DNA from: Leptolyngbya sp. Heron Island J
Lineage (GTDB): Bacteria; Cyanobacteriota; Cyanobacteriia; Phormidesmidales; Phormidesmidaceae
Assembly: GCF_000482245.1 (NCBI RefSeq)
Contig: NZ_AWNH01000115.1
Span: 124,001-188,000 of the forward strand
DNA: 64,000 nucleotides
Direction: 5' to 3'
Shown: positions 19,421 through 26,823 of the stretch, in pieces
Layout: the number at the start of each line of letters is the position of its first letter
Numbering within the stretch: position 1 is the first letter of the stretch
The notes under the pieces: model-generated
What the model saw: the letters and a program-made list of their open reading frames with translations, nothing else
Databases searched by the model: none
Told to the model about the DNA's origin: nothing
Translations under genes and position numbers: made by a program

Positions 19421-22405
19421 CTAACCGTTCCCTTGTTGCTGATTTAGACAGTAGTAACGTCCCCGGAGGGCTAGGAGTTGATCGTGGGTGCCTGCTTCGA
19501 CAATCGATCCTTGGTCCATGACTAGGATGTGATCGGCTGTACGTAAGGCTCCAAGTCGATGGGTGATAAAGAAAACTGTGCGGCCTTTGGCCCACTTCAT
19601 CAGGTTGTTGGATACTTGAGCCTCGGTGTCGTAGTCGAGGGCGCTGGTGGCCTCGTCCAAGATTAGTAGACGGGGATTTTGTAAAATGGTGCGTGCGATC
19701 GCAATTCGTTGTCGCTGACCTCCCGATAAGGACGACCCCCGCTCGCCCACCCGAGTGTTGTATCCCACTGGTAACCCCATAATGAACTCATGACAGCAGG
19801 CAATTTGAGCAGCCTGAATCACTTCATCAGTCGTAGCCTCGGGGTTAGTCAGGGCAATATTTTCTTGAATCGTCCCCTCAAACAACAGACTATCCTGGGG
19901 CACAATTCCCACCTGTCGCCGCAGGGAATATAGTTCAACCTTATTAATATCGTAGTTATCGATCAGGATGCGACCTGAATTGGGCTCGTACAGCCTCGGC
20001 AGCAGTTTCATCATGGTACTTTTACCCGAGCCGCTCTGACCCACCAGCCCCACAAACTGCCCCACTGGAAACTCAACGTTGATGTTGGAGAGCTGCAACG
20101 GACCGGAGGCCCCAAACCGGAAGGAAACATTTTCATAACGCACATGGCCTTTGATATCCGGCATCGGAATCTGGCTGCGCTGCTCTTCTTCTTGTTCCTG
20201 GGGATGGTCGATGATGTCGCTGAGTCGCTCCAAGGACAGCGCCGTCTCTTGGAAGTTCTGCCACAGCTGGGTCAGACGCAGCAGTGGCTGGGTGACATAG
20301 CCCGCAATAATGCGGAAGGCGATGAGCTCACCTAGGGTGAGTTCACCTTCGAGCACTAAGAAGGCTCCGAACCACAGCACCAGCAGACCAGAAATCTTAT
20401 TTAAGAAATTACTGGCAGAACTAGCTGTTGTGGACGTTAGTACGGTCTTAAAGCCATCGCTGACATAGCGGCTATAACGGTCCTGCCATTTCCAGCGGGT
20501 ATTAAGTTCAATGTTTTGGGCCTTAACCGTTTGAATACCCGATAGGGCTTCCACCAAAAATGATTGAGTCTTCGCGTTTTGCTCGGCTTTGGCCCGCAGC
20601 TGACGGCGAACAATCGGCGAAACAAAAAAGGTTAGTCCTAAAAACAGAGGAATGGTCGCCAGAGAAACCACCGTCAGTTTGACGCTATAGATCAACATGA
20701 CGATGATGTACACCACCGAGAAAACAGCGTCCAGCACAACGGTGAGGGCCGTACCGGTGAGAAACTGACGGATGTTTTCTAACTCGTTCACACGGCTGGA
20801 CAGTTCACCCACCGGACGCCGGTCAAAATACTTAAGCGGCAGTCGCAGCAGATGGTCGATGGTCTGGGAGGCCAGGGTCATGTCGATCCGATTGGTGGTA
20901 TCGACAAACAGATAGGTGCGCAGGCTGCCGAGAATTGCTTCGAAGACGGCCACAATCACCAGGAAAATACCAAGCACATGTAGCGTATCTACGCTCTGCT
21001 GCACAATTACTCGGTCAATAATCACCTGAATCATCAGGGGATTGGCCAGACCAAAGATTTGGTAGAAAAACGATGCGGCCAGTACCTCGACTAGCACCCA
21101 CTTATATTTTTGTAGGGAAGGCACAAACCATGACAGCCCAAATCGCTGCTGGGGTGTCTGCGCTGTGGTCTCTAGCAGCAGTACTTCACCGTCAGAGCCC
21201 CAGATTTCCTCGAAGGCCTGGGGGGAATGGCGCACAATTTCGCGATCTTCCGGACAGCCGATGATATATTGTCGAGCTGAGGTTTCATATAGCAGGGCGT
21301 AGCTATCACGCCACCTGATCAGGGCCAACTTTGGTAACCGACCAATGGCACTAGCAGGGACTTTGGCCAGTTGGGGTTTTAGCCCTAGCATGTCCGCCAC
21401 GGCTCCGCAGGATGCCAGGGAGACTTGCCCCAAACGTGCTTTTTGGTTGGTTAACACTCGTCGGACGACGTCGCGTTTAAAGGGCATGTTGAAGTGCTTG
21501 GCCAGCATCTCAAAACAAGCCACCAGGGTATCCATTTCACCGCGAGCCCGGATATGGGGATAGTCTACGTTACTGCTTTGCTGCTCAGAATCGCGGTCGA
21601 AGCCTTGGGGAATGGCATCTGCGTAGGGAATTTCGGGGGCGGATGCTGTGGAAGTGTCTTCCCAGAGGTCGGCATCGAGAGCCTCGGCGGCCTTAGTTTC
21701 TACCTGGGCTGCCAGGGTAACGTGGGGAATCCCGACTAGACGAGCACCGTTAGCGCTCAGTACTTCTGTGGAGGCGGCAGTGGGACTTAGCTGACTGCCT
21801 TGTTCATGAAAGGCGATGTTACCACGGCTGATAAACCATAGATGCCGTTGATCCAGGTCGCTGTGCTTGAGGGGGCCAGCGGGTACTTCTTGAATGGCAA
21901 TCCCTTCATTGCGAATGGTGGTAGTGATTTCGGCAATGTCTCCGATATTATGGGCCTGCTTTTCGAAGTATTGGCTCAGAATTTCAAAAAGCTCGGCTAA
22001 GTAGCCTTGATTTTGGACGGCGTTGGCAAACTGAGGATGGTTGGGAATCAGCTGCTTGATGGTCGTGATGGGGATGGCAACTGCAACGATTTCAGTGGAT
22101 GCGATCGCACTTTCACACGCCACTCCCCGCGCTGGCCCTGCTAGACCCAAGATATCCCCAGGCCCTAATAAATCCAGAGTGATCGGATTTTTGGTGTAAG
22201 GGTCATAGCCCAGCAACCGCACCTGACCTTCTTTAATCAATATCACCTGGTGCGGCATGGTTTCACGCCTGAGGATAGGCTGACCCATGCGATATCTCAG
22301 CAGCTGGCTCGTATCAGCCAAACTCTGCAATACCTCCGTTGGCAAGCAGTTAAAGGGCTCGGTATCGCTTAGCTGTTGCTGTATAGGATTAACGGTATAA
22401 GTCAT
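19421..22405 (-). CDS. Type I secretion ABC exporter with CRP-like and inactive C39-like N-terminal domains
   Basis: Domains in order: cyclic-nucleotide-binding-like domain (about residues 15-165), a linker, C39-peptidase-like domain (about 285-415), ABC membrane domain (about 430-720) and ATPase (about 755-990; Walker A GQSGSGKST at 789-797, signature LSGGQ 893-897, Walker B LLILDEAT 913-920, H949). In the C39-like domain the catalytic Cys position is T293 (MDTLVACFEML; only the second conserved Cys, C297, remains), the His position is S368 (RDSYALL) and the Asp position is C384 (IIGCPE). So it should not cleave leaders and resembles the HlyB docking domain. Between the parvulin and hlyD genes. 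Confidence 0.93.
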   Translation of the reverse strand: MTYTVNPIQQQLSDTEPFNCLPTEVLQSLADTSQLLRYRMGQPILRRETMPHQVILIKEGQVRLLGYDPYTKNPITLDLLGPGDILGLAGPARGVACESAIASTEIVAVAIPITTIKQLIPNHPQFANAVQNQGYLAELFEILSQYFEKQAHNIGDIAEITTTIRNEGIAIQEVPAGPLKHSDLDQRHLWFISRGNIAFHEQGSQLSPTAASTEVLSANGARLVGIPHVTLAAQVETKAAEALDADLWEDTSTASAPEIPYADAIPQGFDRDSEQQSSNVDYPHIRARGEMDTLVACFEMLAKHFNMPFKRDVVRRVLTNQKARLGQVSLASCGAVADMLGLKPQLAKVPASAIGRLPKLALIRWRDSYALLYETSARQYIIGCPEDREIVRHSPQAFEEIWGSDGEVLLLETTAQTPQQRFGLSWFVPSLQKYKWVLVEVLAASFFYQIFGLANPLMIQVIIDRVIVQQSVDTLHVLGIFLVIVAVFEAILGSLRTYLFVDTTNRIDMTLASQTIDHLLRLPLKYFDRRPVGELSSRVNELENIRQFLTGTALTVVLDAVFSVVYIIVMLIYSVKLTVVSLATIPLFLGLTFFVSPIVRRQLRAKAEQNAKTQSFLVEALSGIQTVKAQNIELNTRWKWQDRYSRYVSDGFKTVLTSTTASSASNFLNKISGLLVLWFGAFLVLEGELTLGELIAFRIIAGYVTQPLLRLTQLWQNFQETALSLERLSDIIDHPQEQEEEQRSQIPMPDIKGHVRYENVSFRFGASGPLQLSNINVEFPVGQFVGLVGQSGSGKSTMMKLLPRLYEPNSGRILIDNYDINKVELYSLRRQVGIVPQDSLLFEGTIQENIALTNPEATTDEVIQAAQIACCHEFIMGLPVGYNTRVGERGSSLSGGQRQRIAIARTILQNPRLLILDEATSALDYDTEAQVSNNLMKWAKGRTVFFITHRLGALRTADHILVMDQGSIVEAGTHDQLLALRGRYYCLNQQQGNG

Positions 22406-22446
22406 AAGTTATAAGAGCTATGCGTGCATAAGCGCTAATGCCTTGA

Positions 22447-23169
22447 TCAAGACACAAGGGGTTGGACCGCTGTCGCCTGCGTTGTTTCTTTAAGCCATGT
22501 TTTAAAGAGTTCATCCATGAGACGCTGACGCATGGATTCATCAAACTGTGCCGGTACGAACTTTTCTAGACGAGTAATTACGTACCACTCACCGATAGGA
22601 GTGGGGGACCACAGCTGTCCCGGCTGACTAACTGAAAGCATCCGGCCAATCATCGGATGAGGCACACTCAGTTCAACCGGGCCAATCAATCCGCCTGTTT
22701 GAGCCTCTTGCCCTTCAGAATATCGTCGGGCCAGGTCGGCAAATGACTCACCATCGTCGTTCAAACGAAAATAGAGTTCCTGGGCCAAGCTCGGATCTTT
22801 AGTCCGAATCAGCGAATAGAGCACCCGATCTAAACTAACCTTGCGTTCCAAGAAATATGATTCTATTTGATGTCCCCAGGTCTCTTGCTTAAACTTGGCG
22901 ATTTTAGCCTCTCTCAGGGCCATCATATACATCTGGTCTTGGGTTAGCTTGTTTTGCGCCTGCCACGCCTGCTGCTGCTGCTCAGTCACAAGGTTACGCT
23001 GATGGCAAAACGTTTTGTAGGCCTCCTCGAGATCGCAGTTAATGGATGCGATGGCTTGGTCCACGACGATTTCCTGCACCAGCCTGGGCAAAAGCTGGTG
23101 CTGCTGTAATCGCTCTAGCAATGTGCGAATATCAAGTTCTGAATCGCCAATTTTCAAAACTGCTGACAT
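22447..23169 (-). CDS. Parvulin-type peptidyl-prolyl isomerase
   Basis: PpiC/SurA-like foldase of 240 aa. The N-terminal ~120 residues are helical and chaperone-like. The rotamase domain (about 118-215) shows FADLARRYSEG, GGLIGPVELS and PGQLWSPTPIGEWYVITRLE. There is no signal peptide, so it probably works in the cytoplasm, perhaps holding the substrate ready for the exporter encoded 41 bp downstream. Parvulin genes are frequent companions of such ABC/HlyD pairs in cyanobacteria (general knowledge). Confidence 0.88.
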   Translation of the reverse strand: MSAVLKIGDSELDIRTLLERLQQHQLLPRLVQEIVVDQAIASINCDLEEAYKTFCHQRNLVTEQQQQAWQAQNKLTQDQMYMMALREAKIAKFKQETWGHQIESYFLERKVSLDRVLYSLIRTKDPSLAQELYFRLNDDGESFADLARRYSEGQEAQTGGLIGPVELSVPHPMIGRMLSVSQPGQLWSPTPIGEWYVITRLEKFVPAQFDESMRQRLMDELFKTWLKETTQATAVQPLVS

Positions 23170-23482
23170 AAGGAAAACCCTGATGGACTGAATGCTGTAG
23201 CGTTTTTTCTAACGGAAGTAACTAAGGGATCAGTGCCTGTTTGAGCCTGCTGATCTGAACGGCAGGGCGCTCAAACTCAGCCTCAGATAGTAATCACCAT
23301 TACTCAAACAATTCCAAACTAGCATCAGGAAAATTCGTCATAGTTTTTATATTTTATATATTTGAGATAATTTTACAGACTCATAAAACGGCGGCGGCTT
23401 AAGCTTTCTCGTTTAAATTTCACACTCAAGGACATTGATCAGCAGGTGTGCCCAGGTAGGTCAGTAAATGTATCGATAACAG
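23170..23482. other. Intergenic region upstream of the secretion operon
   Basis: AT-rich, with a long A/T run near 23340-23375. Minus-strand frames are only 13-20 codons long and lack convincing ribosome sites. Apart from the hairpin at 23239-23276, nothing gene-like is seen. It presumably holds the operon promoter. Confidence 0.4.
23239..23276 (-). promoter_or_regulatory. Hairpin in the leader of the secretion operon
   Basis: GTTTGAGC (23239-23246) pairs with GCTCAAAC (23269-23276), with an extra CTGC/GCAG pairing inside. It lies about 70 bases upstream of the parvulin ATG. No T-run follows on the minus strand, so it may be a leader structure or the end of an upstream small transcript. Confidence 0.4.
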
Positions 23483-23669
23483 CTAAAAATCAATGGTAAG
23501 TATAGTTAAACCTTGCTGACAGGCTGGGTCAGTGGCTCTAACTAATTCTTCGTAACTAGCTTGACTGTTCCGGTTGGTTTTCCGTACATTTATGCCGATG
23601 GTTGCGCGGGCTTCTCCACCACTGGCGTAGACTAAAGTTTCAATAAATTTTGAATTTATTAAAACTCAT
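23483..23669 (-). pseudogene. Small gene interrupted by UGA, readable by +1 shift (61 aa)
   Basis: An ATG at 23669 with AGGAA seven bases upstream starts MSFNKFKIY and meets TGA at 23640-23642. Skipping one T there continues as ETLVYASGGEARATIGINVR and on to the end LTILTIDF (stop at 23483): 61 residues of protein-like composition, with one Cys. The downstream frame alone has no ATG, GTG or TTG start. It precedes the parvulin-ABC-HlyD operon on the same strand by about 310 bp. It may be a decayed gene, a sequencing slip or programmed frameshifting at UGA (as in prfB). Family not recognised. Confidence 0.5.
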
Positions 23670-23747
23670 TATAGATTTCCTGATGGTGGCTACTTCAGGG
23701 GCACCGTCGAGGTATCACGGCTGTCAGTCAACATATTTACTATCGCT

Positions 23748-24794
23748 ATGCAGCAACAGCAAACTAAAACGCTTATGGTAATTACCCTGGCCGGTCTGGG
23801 GCTAGTTGGTGGGGTATTTGGCTTACTCACATGGGTGGTTGGGGGTGGGGGTGGCTCAGCGCCAGTGGCAACCTCTGATAGTGACAACACCAGCATCCCT
23901 GCGCCGACAAATCAATTAAAAGACATTCAAAATGTGCCGCAGGGGCTATTTAACTACGGAGGCAGCACCACCTGGATTCCGGTACATAATCCTGTGAACG
24001 AGGTTATTGCCAGTACATTTCCCGAGTTTCAATTACGATATACACTGCCGGCTACAGAGGCACCTGGCTCAGGCACTGGGATTCAGATGCTTTTAGATGG
24101 CCAGCTGTCTTTTTCCGAATCGTCTCGATCGGTCAAAGATGATGAATATCAGGTGGCCCAGCAACGTGGTTATAGCCTGGAGCAAATTCCAGTGGCCATT
24201 GATGGCATTGCTTTAGCAGTTCATCCAGACTTGGGCATGGAGGGGCTGACGGTTGAGCAAGTGCAGGCAATTTACAGAGGGGAGGTGTCCAATTGGTTAG
24301 AACTGGGTGGTCCTGATCTGCCAATTAGTGCCTATAGTCGTTCGCCTGAGGCCGCTGGTACAGCCCAGTACTTTTTGGAAGCGATTATTGATGCACCTGC
24401 CTATGGAGAAAACGTAACCTTTGTCGGTGATACCACTACAGGATTGCGTCAGGTGTTGAGCAATCGAGGTGGAATTTACTACGCTTCGGCTCCTGAAATC
24501 GTCAATCAATGTTCCATTTATGCTATCCCTCTCGCATCCCAAAATCAACCTGATAATTTTGTTCCACCGTTTACAGCTCCCTGGCGCACTGGCAGTGAGT
24601 GTCTAGATAACGAAAACACTGTGAATGAGACTGGGTTTCGTGGTGGTGAATACCCATTGACTCGGCGACTGTTTGTGATTGTGAAAGCAGATGGCGATAC
24701 GGATGAGATGGCTGGGCGAGCCTATGCCAATATGCTGCTATCGCCGGAAGGGCAATCATTGATCGAACAGTCTGGTTTTATTGGTGTGCGTTGA
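23748..24794 (+). CDS. PstS-like phosphate-type substrate-binding protein
   Basis: Periplasmic binding protein of the phosphate/phosphonate fold. An N-terminal membrane anchor (about residues 9-31, then a glycine run) is followed by a binding domain with GSGTGIQMLLDGQLSFSESS, IDGIALAVHPD and VQAIYRGEVSNWLELGGPD, the typical PstS/SphX-class segments. 348 aa. No PstCAB genes follow, so it is an orphan binding protein or a sensor component. Confidence 0.82.
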   Translation: MQQQQTKTLMVITLAGLGLVGGVFGLLTWVVGGGGGSAPVATSDSDNTSIPAPTNQLKDIQNVPQGLFNYGGSTTWIPVHNPVNEVIASTFPEFQLRYTLPATEAPGSGTGIQMLLDGQLSFSESSRSVKDDEYQVAQQRGYSLEQIPVAIDGIALAVHPDLGMEGLTVEQVQAIYRGEVSNWLELGGPDLPISAYSRSPEAAGTAQYFLEAIIDAPAYGENVTFVGDTTTGLRQVLSNRGGIYYASAPEIVNQCSIYAIPLASQNQPDNFVPPFTAPWRTGSECLDNENTVNETGFRGGEYPLTRRLFVIVKADGDTDEMAGRAYANMLLSPEGQSLIEQSGFIGVR

Positions 24795-24851
24795 CCCTGA
24801 TCCGACTTAAACTCTTGATTAGTTTAGTGGGGAGCAGCTCAAAATTAGCGA

Positions 24852-25574
24852 ATGCAGCGCATTACCATTAGTTCAAGCCAACGGGTGGCCGACACGTTGC
24901 AACTGACCAGCGAGCAAATTCATTATCTGCGCCGGGTGCTACGGTTAAAACCCGGCGATGTGTTTATTGCCCAGGATGGTCAGGGGCAACAGTGGCAGAG
25001 TCAACTAACGCAAACCTCAGACTGTGCGCAAATCCTTTCTACGCTGGTGCCGTCGGTGCGCCCGGTGACCTTGGAGTTGGCGGCAGCCTTGCCTAAAACT
25101 GGATTTGATGACGTGGTCCGTCAGGCGACTGAGCTGGGGGTGACGGATGTGCAACCTTTGCTGAGTGAGCGTACGCTTTTGAACCCAAGTGCCAAAAAGT
25201 TGGATCGGTGGCAGCGGATTGCCCAGGAAGCTTCGGAGCAATGTGAGCGGGGCTATGTGCCGACGATCAAATCGCCACTAAAATTTGCGGATTGGATCGC
25301 ATCAGAGTCTGTCTCTGCAGGGAACTATTTCTGTGTTGCCAGGGTCAAGGCACCTGGGCTATTGCCTTGTGCACAAGCACTTTTGAATGATTCTCCTCAG
25401 CAATCGATTCGAGTGGTGATTGGTCCGGAAGGGGGCTGGACGTCTGGGGAAATCGCGGTTGCGATCGCACATGGCTACCAAGAAACCTCTCTTGGTTCCG
25501 GAATATTACGCGCAACAACAGCTGCGCTGATTGCCTTAGCGATTATCTCATCAATTAGAGAACAGTTGATGTAA
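24852..25574 (+). CDS. rsmE: 16S rRNA (uracil1498-N3)-methyltransferase
   Basis: SPOUT-class methyltransferase. Seen: the N-terminal PUA-like HYLRRVLRLKPGD, the middle KTGFDDVVRQATELGVTDVQPLLSERT, and the C-terminal trefoil-knot motif VVIGPEGGWTSGEI with LGSGILRATTAAL. 240 aa, normal length. The frame ends just after the last motif, as expected. Confidence 0.95.
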   Translation: MQRITISSSQRVADTLQLTSEQIHYLRRVLRLKPGDVFIAQDGQGQQWQSQLTQTSDCAQILSTLVPSVRPVTLELAAALPKTGFDDVVRQATELGVTDVQPLLSERTLLNPSAKKLDRWQRIAQEASEQCERGYVPTIKSPLKFADWIASESVSAGNYFCVARVKAPGLLPCAQALLNDSPQQSIRVVIGPEGGWTSGEIAVAIAHGYQETSLGSGILRATTAALIALAIISSIREQLM

Positions 25575-25713
25575 ACAAATCTCGCGTATTTGTCCGGATG
25601 GCCTGCTGTCGACACCTTAGCTAATTTGGAAAAAAATTCAAATGATTTAGGTAAGTGTTATTCAGCCTACCAACATTTGAATACGGGGTTTAGTTTTTAT
25701 TCAATCGATCACC

Positions 25714-25989
25714 ATGCACAGTTCAGTTAATCAGGAACACGTATTTTCAGGATTTCATGCGCTATCAGAACCCATTCGCATTCAAGTATTAGAACTTCTG
25801 CGCGAAGGAGAGTTTTGTGTTGGCGATATGTGTGAACGTCTAAGTATTGCTCAGTCAAAACTGTCTTTCCATCTCAAAACACTTAAGCAAGCGGGCCTAG
25901 TGACGGCTCGGCAACAGGGACGTTGGATGTATTACAGCCTCAACCCTGAGCAGTTCAGTATTTTGGAAACCTATCTCTCTAACTATTAG
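25714..25989 (+). CDS. ArsR/SmtB-family transcriptional regulator
   Basis: Winged-helix repressor of 91 aa. LSEPIRIQVLELL begins the fold, EFCVGDMCERLSIAQSKLSFHLKTL contains the recognition helix, and GRWMYYSLNP is the wing. The metal-site helix of ArsR (typically CVCDL) reads FCVGDMC here: two cysteines but with different spacing, so arsenic sensing is uncertain. No arsenic or metal genes are adjacent. A strong palindrome follows the gene. Confidence 0.9.
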   Translation: MHSSVNQEHVFSGFHALSEPIRIQVLELLREGEFCVGDMCERLSIAQSKLSFHLKTLKQAGLVTARQQGRWMYYSLNPEQFSILETYLSNY

Positions 25990-26063
25990 TTGACCACACC
26001 AGCTACGTGCCGGGAGAATAACGATACTCAGGATAAGTAGTCTGCGTGCGTGTTTCTCCTAAG

Positions 26064-26101
26064 ACAAAACCGTCGTGTCAAGCTTGACACGACGGTTTTG
26101 T
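26064..26101 (+). terminator. 38-bp perfect palindrome after the ArsR-family gene
   Basis: Two 19-nt arms meet without spacer around AAGCTT (centre 26082/26083). The 3' arm ends in GGTTTTGT followed by TGTA, giving a short U-rich tail, so it is a likely strong terminator about 75 bases past the stop. A dimeric-regulator operator is an alternative because the symmetry is complete. Confidence 0.75.
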
Positions 26102-26324
26102 TGTATCGATTAGCTTTACTCTAGATGGCGGTGGTGAGGACAATCTAGAATCCTGAAATTGGCTACTGCCAGTATGTTTCTCATGCCTCCGTGCTCATTC
26201 CTTTGTCTATGCATCCAATGAAAAAGATGCTTCTACGCCTGACCAGTTCTAGTGTGTTAGCGGGACGTCTACGTTTAATGACACCGTAGCAAATGAGAGC
26301 TTGATTTCTATGGTAAAGCTGTGC

Positions 26325-26534
26325 TCAGCCTTGCTGCTGTAGTCGATAGCAGTAGCGCCACAGACGAATACCCCAATACGCAATAGTAATGACCAACAGA
26401 ATAGTGCTGATCCAATGCAACCAAGGCCAGTGCAAGCCGAACCGGGTTAATGTGAAGATTGCCAACTCATCGATAAAGTTTAACGCTAGTAGAACGCTTT
26501 TTTGAATCAGGTCAGTGAGGTTATCAAGTTGCAT
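26325..26534 (-). CDS. Small membrane protein of unknown function (69 aa)
   Basis: Not recognised. MQLDNLTDLIQKSVLLALNF begins a possible amphipathic segment and residues ~35-58 form one clear transmembrane helix (WLHWISTILLVITIAYWGIR), ending in a basic tail (RLWRYCYRLQQQG). A weak AAGAG site precedes the ATG. It is flanked on both sides by ~220-290 bp without genes. Confidence 0.5.
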   Translation of the reverse strand: MQLDNLTDLIQKSVLLALNFIDELAIFTLTRFGLHWPWLHWISTILLVITIAYWGIRLWRYCYRLQQQG

Positions 26535-26823
26535 GGTGTCAAGCTCTTTTGCAGGTTTGACTTTACTGTAAGAAAGTTGTCAGTTTTATACAGCCATGAA
26601 ACCAGCCAAATGAGCTACGGAAAATACTAAATTTGATTGCAGAAACATGCAAAAGAGCGTTGGCACTATCCCATTATGGGGCTGCCGTAGAGATGTATCA
26701 GATACCACTGTCCACCCATGCACTCAACAGCACCTAAATTTTAAGTTGATTTAGAACAGAGATGGCTGGTAGTGAAACATTATCTCTTAGGGCTCAAGCG
26801 TTGTTTGCCGTAATGACGTTTTA

